Part shown: positions 35,139 through 45,498 of the stretch, piece by piece
Layout of the letters: the number at the start of each line of letters is the position of its first letter
Numbering within the stretch: position 1 is the stretch's first letter
Source of the DNA: Sipunculus nudus
Lineage: Eukaryota > Annelida > Sipuncula > Golfingiida > Sipunculidae
Length of the DNA: 64,000 nt
NCBI GenBank assembly: GCA_026874595.1
Contig: CM049306.1
Coordinates: 86,565,142 to 86,629,141, forward strand
Direction: 5' to 3'
The notes under the pieces: model-generated
What the model was told of the DNA's origin: nothing
Database searches by the model: none
Seen by the model: the letters and a program-made list of their open reading frames with translations, nothing else
Translations under genes and position numbers: made by a program

Positions 35139-38100
35139 TAAAGACATATCACAGACAGGGGATCCAGGAGTTTGGGGATTTAAACCCTCCTTACACTGCT
35201 ATAGTCCGTTTCATCCCCTCATGTCCACCTGTTTTTTGCTATGAAAATCTTTATAAGGTACATTTCAAGGGAAACAGTTATAGTGTAGAGGAGAGGATTA
35301 CAGAACCTAATTTTCAACAAGGTAACTAAATTCCTACCTTACGCCTTATTTGAATAATAGAATTTTCTGAAAATATGAGAAATCAGTCTATATTTTACAA
35401 CATATCAGACCCACTTATGGCGGTCAAGGTCATTGGTCACATGCAAAAACAGTCTCAACTGACAGCTGCTGATTGGATGATCTCATGTAAACACTCTAAA
35501 AAAATTAACCAGCTAAAACAAAGATGGCTACTTATGGAGGGACACACAAAATCTGCCAGATCATGATAAAGAGACTTAAATGTTGTGAAACATAAACCGG
35601 GGATTTATTGTAAAATTCTTAACTGCCATATTAGGTTGTCTCTTCCATATAATGTTTTCTTAGAAAATATTGAAAAATATAAATTTTTAAGAAAATCATC
35701 TACAAAAAACAGGTGGACAGCAGGTAGTGAAATGGACTATAGTTACCAAGAAAAATTATCATTTTGAGCACTGTTTCCTCATAAAGCTAACCCTCACCTG
35801 CCCCCCCCCCCCCCCGAGATGTGGCCTTTTTCTAAGTGTATTATTTGTGAATGGTTACCCCCCCCCCCCCCCCCCGCCCCCTCCCCGAATTCCTGGATCC
35901 ATCCCTGATCATAAAAGTATCAAGACAATTTCTCAGAAGCATTTTGTATCATCTGACCTTGTGAAAGTTCAAGAAATTAATTATGGTATATATGTTTTTA
36001 ATCTTTTTTTTTCACTCCAAGATTTTTTGTGCAGCTCTCAGCCAAAGCTCAATATTTACCACCAGTTGTGAATTATTGTTATGTCAGTATGATCCTGGTG
36101 TCAGTTTAATGAACTAATTTACCAGTATTAAGTTAAACAATAATGAGATACCATAGCTTTTCAAAGATAGGACCCAAATACTGTTATTTCTTTATTTTTC
36201 AACTCGTTCAAGGTTTACTTTAAATTAACAGGAAAGGCTTGTATGTTCTCCAGATAAACACCAGTACAGTTATAAAACATGAAATAGGAATTATTTACTT
36301 TATTATAAAACAGTTGCTTTATATTACAGGTGAATTACATTTATTCTCACTTAATCTCTCAGAATATTCTCAGAATATTCTCAGAATCTCAGTTTTCTTC
36401 CGATAATTCTGTTGGTGCCTCTTCTTTAAGGTTCATGTAATCAACAAGCTTACATATCTCTGAATAAGTATATAAACAAATCTGTAATGTCTGTTTATGT
36501 CTTATATTAGTGAACCTATATCAATTGTGGGATTCTACTAGTAACATACAACTCCAGTAGCCTTCATTTTATTTAATGAAAGACTGAAAAAAATAACACA
36601 TTTTTAGCCATTCATATTTCTAATTCTTCATTTTTGTGCCATACTTTAAAAGATTTTAGATGTACAGTGTACTTAATAAGCTCTTAATTCATAAAACCAC
36701 CAATATCATTCAAGCCAGCAGGATTGTGTGTACTTGATCTAAATCTCAAGGGGGATTCAGAGTGACTTTTCATCCATAAGTGAAATTTTGTTATGTTTAC
36801 AGAGTGTATGCAAGTGGCTATATTGGTTTATAATATTTGCCCTGATATATAGTCAAGAATGTTCTCAGATATAATTCAACCCCTATCCCCACCCATCCAG
36901 ACTAGAAGTGACACATCTGGTTCTACTAGTCATCAGATCAGACACTGTTTTTTTTTTTTGGGCAAAATGCTTAAATTGCAGCCCCATCAACAGTAAATTT
37001 TACAACAGAATTATGAAATGAAGCATTTCATGCAATATCATGCTTTTCTCTCAACAAAATATCTGATAAACTGTAGAACTGTGCAAAAAAGCACTCCTTG
37101 CACCACTGCACATTTAATTCATGTAACAGTATGCTGTTCACATGCATGGTATTTGTGATGCTCTCAGCATTCAGTTCTGAACCACCTTGTTTGCAGTTCA
37201 TGATACTGTATGCACAGAGGCCTTATAGTGTAAGATCTCTTTTCACAGAGTTTAGCTAATTGCTTTGAGATAATGGTGCACCCAACTTCTGTGGTAACAA
37301 ATGTATAATGTGGTCCCACCAAATTTACAGACTGACTTTGCTCAAGCCGTATTAGGCTGAATTTCCATTAACATACACTCAAACACACACATTCATTTTC
37401 TGGTAGTACTACTCTTTTCATATATATTATTAAGAATTTACTGTTATGCAAATTTCTAATTAACATAAGATGTGTAGAAATCACTGGTGCTGCACAAATT
37501 CTGATTTATGGTGCTTCATTTGTAACAAAAGCCAGTGATAGTGACAAGTTGTTGTAATTTTAGGAAAACAGGGTGTAGGGACAGGATATAACTTAGGAAA
37601 AGAAAACAATAGAAATTTTGTCAGTTTTTGATCTGATCATTAAATGCACTTGCAACTGGATTTATATGTTATGAGATTCATAGGACTAGTCTTAAGAGTG
37701 GAGCAATGAGATTTCACAATATTATGAACAAAATTATGAGATTGTAATTAGTGCCGGGATCAGGAGATATGATCCTGTGCAGAATATAAGGGTATGCTTA
37801 TCATTTTGATTAATGAAAGTGATTTGTTGTATGCGAAAAAACATTTCAGTTTATTATCTTAATTTTATATCAACTTAATGCCTCTTTTGCACATTCCATG
37901 TATAATCCCCAGATTTAGAACTGAAAGCAGGTTTCATGGAATACAGTTTTTACTGCAGTTTTATATAATTTTCATCAATTTTTTGCAGCATTTTTAATAT
38001 AACAGGATATCACGGTACATTAAAGGGTAGGTTGACCCCTCTCATATTTGTAACCATTGTGTATTGTTCATAACATGACAGTTGTGTGAATAATATGTAT

Positions 38101-39649
38101 TTCACTTTTACTGTTAAAACCTGATGCATATTTTCACTTTTTAATTAATATTAAGAATGGTCTAGGTTGGCAGGTTGGTTAATTTATATACAGGCATGAA
38201 TGTTCAATCTCATTGGAAATATTAACTTGATTCAAGTCTAGTGCAGGGTACCTGTATTCATATCTGACGTTTCCAGATTTCACCTTTATTTGTGTTCAGA
38301 CCATGTCGTCCACATTCCAGCAATAATAATATAGTGTGCGATACTTGATACTTTGGTTGTTGTTTTTTTATTGGTTGGCCACAAATGCTTGGAGGAGGCA
38401 TGTAAGCCTCGTCTCACCTTATCTTTGGAATATTTCTCTGAATTAAGCTTTATCTGTAAGGACTGCTGCATGTTTGATAAACCCATTATGCCTGAAGTCC
38501 AAGCCAGATTTCACCTTGTATACAACTGTAAAGGGCTCTGAAACCTTTTCCCTCCCATACTTAACCAGTGGATAAAACCTTTGCAAAATTTTACAAGTTA
38601 TGGGGCTTCGCTGTAATTAAAATATTTAATAAACTAATATTGACACTGAATCTGCAGCTCCAGGGAGTAAATGCTCAAGGAGAATTTTTTTTTGTCAGAT
38701 TGTTATCTTTTAAGTTTTAGGGACAAATTACTTTTTTTCAGGTGACAGGATGCAGTGGTTGTTTAGAGGTGAGCCTGATCATGGGGCAGCAACCTCCCTT
38801 ACAGAAATCATGGATCTGGCCCAGGTTTTCATGAATTGGAGAAATGTGTATACAGTTCTCAGACCACATATTTGAATATGGAATATTATCATAAATCCAT
38901 TCACTAGGTCAGTGGTCCTACTTTTCTAAATTCATACTGGGCCTGTACATTTTTATATCTTATATCACATTTATTTGTTCATGTATTTATTTTAAATGAG
39001 AATTTGAAAATTATTTTGAAAAAAAAATACAGATTTATGAGTTTATAAATGGGCTCTAATGGATATTGTTATAATATATCTAATGGATAATGAAGGGAAC
39101 TCACAGAACTGAATTTGATCTTTTACATAAAGAAGTGCTTAATTTGACTAGTTTTTGGAAGTAACCAAGTTTAAGCCATGTATAACACATGCATGAAACT
39201 ACATGCTCAAATGAAGAATTGCTGGCCTTTTTAATACTTGGACAATGTTTAAGAAGTCTTACATTCATATGATACAAGGAGATGGTGTATATTTTGATCA
39301 TGTTACTTGAAATTATATTACTCAATAGAACAATACCAGACTTTAATATTACCAAAGATTCCCTGCCCCCGCCCCCCCTTGAAAGATTTCATGTGCCCCC
39401 TGATAGCTGATAAGAGAAAGGGTCAATTGTGTATCAATCCAATTATTTTATAATTAGTGTGAAGAAATTAAATATTTGATTTCCTCAGTTTAAATGGTCA
39501 GGCAGGAAAATTGAATGCTCCCCCCCCCCACACACACACACACACAACAGGCATAAAAGGTTTGATTTCATTGCAACTGTAACTGGGGACTTTAAACTAG
39601 GTGTTATTAACACCTATGTTTTATTACGTAAACATAATTGTGAGCTGTT
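35139..39649. other. Gene-less AT-rich DNA downstream of POGLUT1
   Basis: I see no coding pattern. Two long C runs stand out: 15 C at 35801-35815 and 18 C at 35858-35875, i.e. G runs on the minus strand. Open frames of 60-114 codons here (for example 35727, 38353, 39101) are unremarkable. The left limit of the DIRS element is not sharp, so its 5' region may begin as early as about 39600. Confidence 0.5.
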
Positions 39650-40002
39650 TCTGTATTAATGAGAATTTTCTCTGTTAAAGTTGATACGCCAGAGTAAGCC
39701 AACCGAAAATTTTCCCTTATTGGGCCTATTATCGCACATCCCACCTCGTTCCCGTGTATCTAGGTCACACTTCCGTTTCCTGTAATCACATTTTTCTTCT
39801 GGCGTCAGCCATGATGGACGTGTGATCTTGCTCTGCGCGATTCGTCCACTGTTTTGGTTTGTTGTCGGGTTTGCCAAATGAACTGTAAGTTATGTTTCTC
39901 ACAATGACTCCTGCCGGGGTCCGGCGGATCCCTGTTTCTATTGTCAGACTTGGTCTTCTGACAAATGGGCCTTGTTTCACGATTGGTCCCTTTCCCCGGT
40001 AG

Positions 40003-41150
40003 TTGGGGGTTCCCCTTCCACGCTCACATTATCTGATCCCGTGGTTACCTCCGGATGGGGGGGGGGGGGGGGAGGGGCCTACCCTGGGTGAACGCAACAC
40101 GGCTGCTGCTGTCCCCCCTTCGGCTTCTTTTTTTCAGCCTCCGGTCGTTCCGGCTCCACGGGTCTCCCTGGATCCCCCTTCCCGGGGTTCTCCAGCGTCC
40201 CCGTCATCTCACGCTGCCGATCCCGCCCTGGCACAAGACCAGTGGTCAGAGATCGCGCTGCAACGCCAAGCTTTGCTACGCGCAAGTCTGCGCTGCTCGA
40301 CCTCATTGCTACCTCCACTCAGGAGGCGCAACCTGATGGTCCGAAGTTCCGTCATTTACAACCTCGGACTTCCACGGCGTCGGCGGCCGGTTCTAATTTG
40401 AATCCGGCCACCCTTCAATCACCTTCCTCCACACCCGCCATGTGTATGGAGTTCACCGATCACACGGTTGATCTGTTGAAAGAGCACCATGCAGTTGCAG
40501 GGCTACCTGCTTTGATCGTCTGATCCCCTTTCCATCCAGCTATTCCTTCGGCACCGATGTGTCTTGAGTCCGGCCTCGAACAGCCATTCGCGGACGGTAA
40601 ATCCTTGTTTTCATCCTCCGCCCCAATCTCCGATCGTCAACTGTCAGATTTGGAGGGGCTCGGCCGGCAGGCGGCCGGGATGGTGAACGACTTGCAGGCC
40701 GTTACTAGCCTGCTCGCCGTCTCTCCTGACCCGCCCACGCTGAATGATATATGGCAGGCTTCTGCCCATACCTGTGCTAAGCTACAACAGGTTGTATGGC
40801 GTCTTGTTGAAAATTGTATTTTGTTGCGCCGCTCGGCATGTCTTCATTCTTTACGACACTTGAAACCGGAACTTACCCAATCAGAGTTGACTGAGCTTTA
40901 CTCTCAGCCTTTTACCGGGTCCCTTCTGTTTGGCAGCCATCTGCGGCCCCTTTTTGACCACGCCTTTGAGCACTCCGATCGTCAGGCCCGCCTCCGCTCG
41001 GCCTCTCTTGCTCCACGGCCATCCTTCCGCCTCCCGCGGTCTCGCCCCTCTAGTGCCGCTCCTGCTTAAACTCTTCGCGCCCCGGCTCCTTCTACCCGTC
41101 CTTCCGGCCCTCCCAGCAGGTCCCAGCCTTTTCATGGTCATTCCTCAAGA
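40003..41150 (+). pseudogene. DIRS gag-like region (frame-disrupted)
   Basis: It is covered by several overlapping + frames (40003-40401, 40242-40523, 40557-41069) rich in Pro, Ser, Leu and Arg. The 40557 frame (170 codons) contains helical-looking segments such as QLSDLEGLGRQAAGMVNDLQ and AKLQQVVWRLVENCILLRRS. This position upstream of RT is where DIRS elements encode Gag. The function is inferred from position only. Frame changes between segments indicate decay. Confidence 0.5.
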
Positions 41151-41159
41151 TGATGTTCA

Positions 41160-42058
41160 ACCAAAAAATGACTCGTTAGGCCCGGTTGGCGCTCGTCTCA
41201 GCGCCCATTTTCCCGCTTGGGCGGGCATCACGTCACATCGTTTAGTTCTCAGCAACATCAATTTCGGTTTCCGTCTTACATTTTTGCACGCTCCTCCCGT
41301 CACCCTGCACCCATTCTACACCCCGCCTCCGTCCGATCCGGTCAAGCGTCTCGCTCTGGAGGAGACAATTTTAATCTATGCTAGCCAAGAGGGCGATTTT
41401 TGAGGTTTCCCCGTCAACCGTGGGGTTTTACTCTCGACTATTTCTTGTTCCCAAGCCACACGGGAGGTGGCGCCCCATTATAGATCTAAAGTGCCTAAAT
41501 TCATTCATCCCCTCACCGCCGTTTCGGATGTTCAATATTCATGCAGTTCTCCGCATTGTCCGTCGGATGGATTGGGTGTTCAAAATAGACCTTACAGATG
41601 CGTATTTTCACATCCCAATCCATCTCTCATATCAACCGTTTCTTCGGTTCGCCTATCAGAACCGCGTTTATCAGTACCTCCCCTCCCGTTCGCGATTTAT
41701 GTGATTTGATTTTAACCATGCTCGTTCACACAGTCACGTGTTACCTCCGCTCACAGAGCATTTCTGTGCTCCCTTATCTGAACGATTGGCTTGTCCATGC
41801 GGCCGATCGCTTTCTCTTACTGACTCATCGTTCCCGGGTTCTCAATTCACTCCAGAACCTTGGCTTTATTGTCAATGCAGGGAAATCCCTTCTCACTCCC
41901 ACCCAGTCCCTGCAGTTTCTGGGTGTCACGCTCGATTTTGCGTCTGGCACTGCGTCTCTCCCGCGCAATTTTGCTATCAAACTCCGCCGGCAGATTCGTT
42001 CCTTTCTCGCGTCTCGCCGTGTAGATTCTCGGGCCGCTGCTTCTCTGCACGGCACTCT
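41160..42058 (+). pseudogene. DIRS reverse transcriptase, N-terminal and palm part
   Basis: Frames in order are GARLSAHFPAWAGITSHRLV (about 41190), MLAKRAIFEVSPSTVGFYSR (41378), LFLVPKPHGRWRPIIDLKCL, then WVFKIDLTDAYFHIPIH, and after a shift SVLPYLNDWLVHAADRFLLL and LGFIVNAGKSLLTPTQSLQF. These match the DIRS pattern (FYSRLFVVPK..G.WRP.IDL.. / DLKDAYFHI / YLDDWL / FLGV..D). The catalytic YLDD appears as YLND. Frameshifts lie near 41690. The reading is cut at ASLHGTL by the LINE insertion. Confidence 0.78.
42048..42058. repeat. Target-site duplication of the LINE, left copy
   Basis: CACGGCACTCT here recurs exactly at 47743-47753. Removing the DNA between the copies restores a continuous DIRS frame (LHGTL joined to NWAATFIPFG). 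Confidence 0.9.
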
Positions 42059-42708
42059 ATCCATCCATCCATAACCGTTACACCGCTCAGGCAATAACTA
42101 GGGTTTCTACGCCGCAGTTTTGCCTCTTCGGGTCCCCCTCATTCTGCACTGAGGTCGCCAGAACTGACACGCCAGCTAGCCAGCTAGGTCCGGCCCGCCC
42201 TCGCCAACCGTCAACCACCGAGGAATCCCCCAGGTGTTCCGGGAGCCTGAGCCTCGCAACCTGCCAGTAATGTCCGAGCGCTACCGGCCTGCCCCTGGAC
42301 TATTCGCAGTCCCGTCATGAGCCTTGTCCCTTTCGACCAGGTACAGCTCTCGTTCGATCGGAGCCTTCTCGGGAGCCTTCTCGGGAGCCTTCTCTGGTGC
42401 TTTTGCCATCATGTCTTGAGCCTTGTCCCTGCTGGTCCTGACCGGACCCCCGGTTATTTTGACGTCTTGGAGCCTTGTCCCTGATCCTTTCGGGATCCCC
42501 GTAACTTTTTCCACCAAACGGCTGGCTCTACAGGGCCAGGTTCCATACTGCCGGCAACAGGCTGGCCTACTCTTCTATCGAAAAACAGTATGGGGTCTTT
42601 TACGTGCCCGTCCCCTTCTGGACACGGGACCGCCATTTAACGTCCTCATCCGATGGACGGCCCGTGTTTGTCTTTTGCAGGCGGGCGCTGCGGTGCCCCG
42701 GAGCCTTT
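42059..42708 (-). other. LINE 3' UTR and ATGG-repeat tail
   Basis: It contains three copies of AGGGACAAGGCTC (minus strand; near 42320, 42420 and 42472) and three to four tandem 12-bp units GAGAAGGCTCCC (about 42358-42400). The extreme 3' end is ATGGATGGATGGAT next to the target site. A minus frame (42281-42517) translates these units as repeated APEK, which I regard as non-coding. Confidence 0.6.
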
Positions 42709-45498
42709 CTACCCTTCCCCCACTTTCTCTAGTGGGGTGATAATACTGGGTTTCCGTCTGCCACTGATCTTTTGCCAGTCGAGCCACATTTTGAGGTCTT
42801 TATAAAACTTCTCTTGCTTCACCTTTTCGACATAGCCTTTGCTCAACCTTAGTATGTGGTCGCTCACATACTCTATATCTGCCTTCTCGTGAAGCACAGA
42901 TATCCGCGTGCGGGGCGGGAGTCTCAAGGCCGTCCTTAAGGCTCTGTTTTGAAGCCGTTGAAGTTTTTTAATGTGGTGCTCTTTGGCGGTGATCAGGGCT
43001 ATGCAGCCGTATGTCATAACCGGTCTGATCCAGGCTTTATAAAGGTATATCAAACTTTGGGTAGACATGCCTCCTGATCCTGCTTTTAGCACTCTTAAGC
43101 AGTTGAGTCTCGCTTTGACCCTCTGTTCGATATCCTCTATATGAGCCGCCCATGTGAGTCTCTTATCAACCGTCAGACCCAGAAATTTTATCTGGTCTGT
43201 GAATTGGATTGGTTCCCCGGCCAATTTCAGTTCTGGCGCTTTGCCGGCCTTACTGCCTTTCAGGTGCCTACCGAATTTACAAGCCTGCGTTTTTGTCGCA
43301 TTGACTCTTACTCGCCATTTGGCGCACCACTTTGTCACCTCGTCTAGACCGGCCTGTAACCTGGGTACTGCCCTCTTGCTATGTGTCCATAGCGCAGTGT
43401 CGTCCGCAAATTGGCTCGTCGCCCCCGTGCGGACCCCTCCTTTCTCGGACAGGCTAGGCATGTCGTTGACGAATATGACATAGAGCAGCGGGCTGAGAGC
43501 TGAGCCCTGCGGTGTGCCTGCGGCGGGTTCGATCTCATGCGACTTAGCGTCACCTACTCTGACCCATAGCTTCCTGTCACTTAGGAAGGACGAGAGGAGC
43601 CTCACAATGCGAGTCGGTAGTTTTGCCTGCGTTGCGATCTTATACCTTAGACCATCCCGCCATACTGCGTCGAAGGCTTTCTCGACGTCTAGGAATACAC
43701 CTATAGTATCATTAGATCGCTGCAGGCATTGTCCCACCGACTGAGTCAACCTGAACAGTTGGTCATTTGTTGACCTGCCCTTACGGAACCCGCTCTGATT
43801 CGGGTTAAAGAATTTTGCTTCCTCCAAGTGACCACTGATCCTGCCAGCCAGTATTCGTTCCAGCACTTTGCCCAGAATTGGCAGTAGGCTGATGGGTCGG
43901 TAGCTTTTCGGCAGCGAGTGATCCTTTCCCGGCTTCGGGATCATGATCACGCTCGCTCTTTTCCATGCCCTTGGGAAGTACCCCAGTTTCAGACACGCGT
44001 TGAACACAGATGTGAGCGCTTCCAGCCCTTCCTCCGGTAGGTTAATCAGCACTTCCCTGGTGAGGCCGTCCTCCCCCGGGGCTTTTCTGCTTTTGAGTTT
44101 TTTCAGCTTCCTGCTGACTTCCGCTTTTGAGATCGCTCTCAGTAGCGGCTCGTCCTCTGCTGTCTGAGCGTAGCAGCTCTCTACCCTTGCCAGAGGCGAG
44201 TATAACTCGTTTGCACCTTGTCTTACGTGCCGATCAACCTCCTCCTGTGTTTGGTCGTCGAACTGGGGTCCCGTCGGGACCTTGTGTATGTTCCGGAGCG
44301 TCTCCGCGAACAAATTTGCCTTGTCCTTTTCCGTACTAGCCACCGTTCCCATCGGGCCTGTGAGGTCTGTAGTTCCGACCGATGGTTTGTTCATCGAGCC
44401 CGTGTATTGGCGGACCTGTCGCCAAAATTCGCCCACTGATATTCTGTGGTCCATACCGCTCGTGAACTTGTACCATTCCGCCTTTTTCTGGGCTTTTATT
44501 GCATTTTTCACCTCCCGACTAATAGCATTGTATTGGGATTTTAACTCCTCAGTTCGGAGTTGGATCTGAAGCCTTCTGATCCTCCTTCTTTCCCTTACAA
44601 GTGCTTTAATCGTTGGGGTGAATGACCACCAGTTACGGTTTTTCCTTTCCACCATCGGACACGCTCGGTCCAGGCAATCTCGCATTTCAGAGGTCAGTTT
44701 GTCGACTAGGGTGTCGATTCCTTCTGGGGTCGATGGTTCAGCGATACCTCGGAGCCTGTCTGCCAATTCATTTTTAAAGAGCCTCCAGTTTGCCTTTCTC
44801 CAAGGCCTCACCATTTTGGGTGGCTTTCTGTTCGCTCTCCAATCGAGCTCTAAATGAATTGGCATGTGATCGCTGCCTATATCTTCCCCTACATGAAATT
44901 TACTGACCAGTCCTACCTCGGGCGATACGATTGCCAGATCGAGTATGTTCGTTCCACCGGTTGTGGGGTTCACCCTGGTCGGGCTCCCATCGTTCATTAT
45001 CACCATACCGTACCGATCTATGCAATCCATCAGTGCTTTCCCGTTCAGATTAGAGGATCTGCTGCCATACGAGGTGTGTGGGGCATTTAGGTCCCCTAAC
45101 ACCACGTAGTGGCTGCTGTTCCTCTTAATCTTGTCAAAGAGTTGTGCCCTGGGCCGTGACTGTGGCGGGTTGTAATATACTATTACATCGATTGCCGGGT
45201 CGCCGCTGTGGACAGGTTCAACTCTAACCGTTAGAGCTTCTATGTCCATCCTTCCTAGCCAGTTTGTTTGGCGGTATACTAGGTTCTCTTTGATCAAGAG
45301 AGCCACTCCGCCTCCCATATTACCGTCTGGCCGTCCCCTGTGTAGCAGGTTATAGCCGGTGAAGGAAACGTTTCTGGTCAGCTTAGACTCGCTGATAGCC
45401 ATGATATCTACGGAATGCCTGTGGATATAGTTGAGTATCTCTAACCTCCTTCCATACAGGCCATTCACGTTTGCGTGGCATAGTTTGAGCTTAACCAT
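42709..45498 (-). CDS. LINE ORF2: endonuclease / reverse transcriptase (929 aa)
   Basis: The start is ATG at 45498-45496, inside the end of ORF1 (ATGGTTAA overlap), giving MVKLKLCHANVNGLYGRRLE. An earlier in-frame ATG (45627) lies within ORF1 and is less likely. The N-terminal ~215 residues are an APE-type endonuclease: HANVNG, AISESKLT, GGGVALLI, VVLGDLNAPHT, NILDLAIV, GSDHMPI. The central RT has KAPGEDGLTREVL, YRPISLLPILGKVLERI, NQSGFRKGRSTNDQL, FLDVEKAFDAVW, GTPQGSALSPLLY and the catalytic FADD (residues 697-700). A C-terminal region with KKLQRLQNRALRTAL follows. It nicks target DNA and primes reverse transcription there. No stops or frameshifts are seen. It ends with TAG at 42711-42709. 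Confidence 0.92.
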   Translation of the reverse strand: MVKLKLCHANVNGLYGRRLEILNYIHRHSVDIMAISESKLTRNVSFTGYNLLHRGRPDGNMGGGVALLIKENLVYRQTNWLGRMDIEALTVRVEPVHSGDPAIDVIVYYNPPQSRPRAQLFDKIKRNSSHYVVLGDLNAPHTSYGSRSSNLNGKALMDCIDRYGMVIMNDGSPTRVNPTTGGTNILDLAIVSPEVGLVSKFHVGEDIGSDHMPIHLELDWRANRKPPKMVRPWRKANWRLFKNELADRLRGIAEPSTPEGIDTLVDKLTSEMRDCLDRACPMVERKNRNWWSFTPTIKALVRERRRIRRLQIQLRTEELKSQYNAISREVKNAIKAQKKAEWYKFTSGMDHRISVGEFWRQVRQYTGSMNKPSVGTTDLTGPMGTVASTEKDKANLFAETLRNIHKVPTGPQFDDQTQEEVDRHVRQGANELYSPLARVESCYAQTAEDEPLLRAISKAEVSRKLKKLKSRKAPGEDGLTREVLINLPEEGLEALTSVFNACLKLGYFPRAWKRASVIMIPKPGKDHSLPKSYRPISLLPILGKVLERILAGRISGHLEEAKFFNPNQSGFRKGRSTNDQLFRLTQSVGQCLQRSNDTIGVFLDVEKAFDAVWRDGLRYKIATQAKLPTRIVRLLSSFLSDRKLWVRVGDAKSHEIEPAAGTPQGSALSPLLYVIFVNDMPSLSEKGGVRTGATSQFADDTALWTHSKRAVPRLQAGLDEVTKWCAKWRVRVNATKTQACKFGRHLKGSKAGKAPELKLAGEPIQFTDQIKFLGLTVDKRLTWAAHIEDIEQRVKARLNCLRVLKAGSGGMSTQSLIYLYKAWIRPVMTYGCIALITAKEHHIKKLQRLQNRALRTALRLPPRTRISVLHEKADIEYVSDHILRLSKGYVEKVKQEKFYKDLKMWLDWQKISGRRKPSIITPLEKVGEG

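Noticed and set aside
40881-41141. Minus frames across the DIRS gag-like region
   Set aside because: Shadows of GC-rich + strand coding DNA with Arg/Gly-rich translations.
42281-42517. Minus frame with APEKAPEKAPEKAP
   Set aside because: It is produced by 12-bp tandem units in the LINE 3' UTR; there is no start context or conserved domain.
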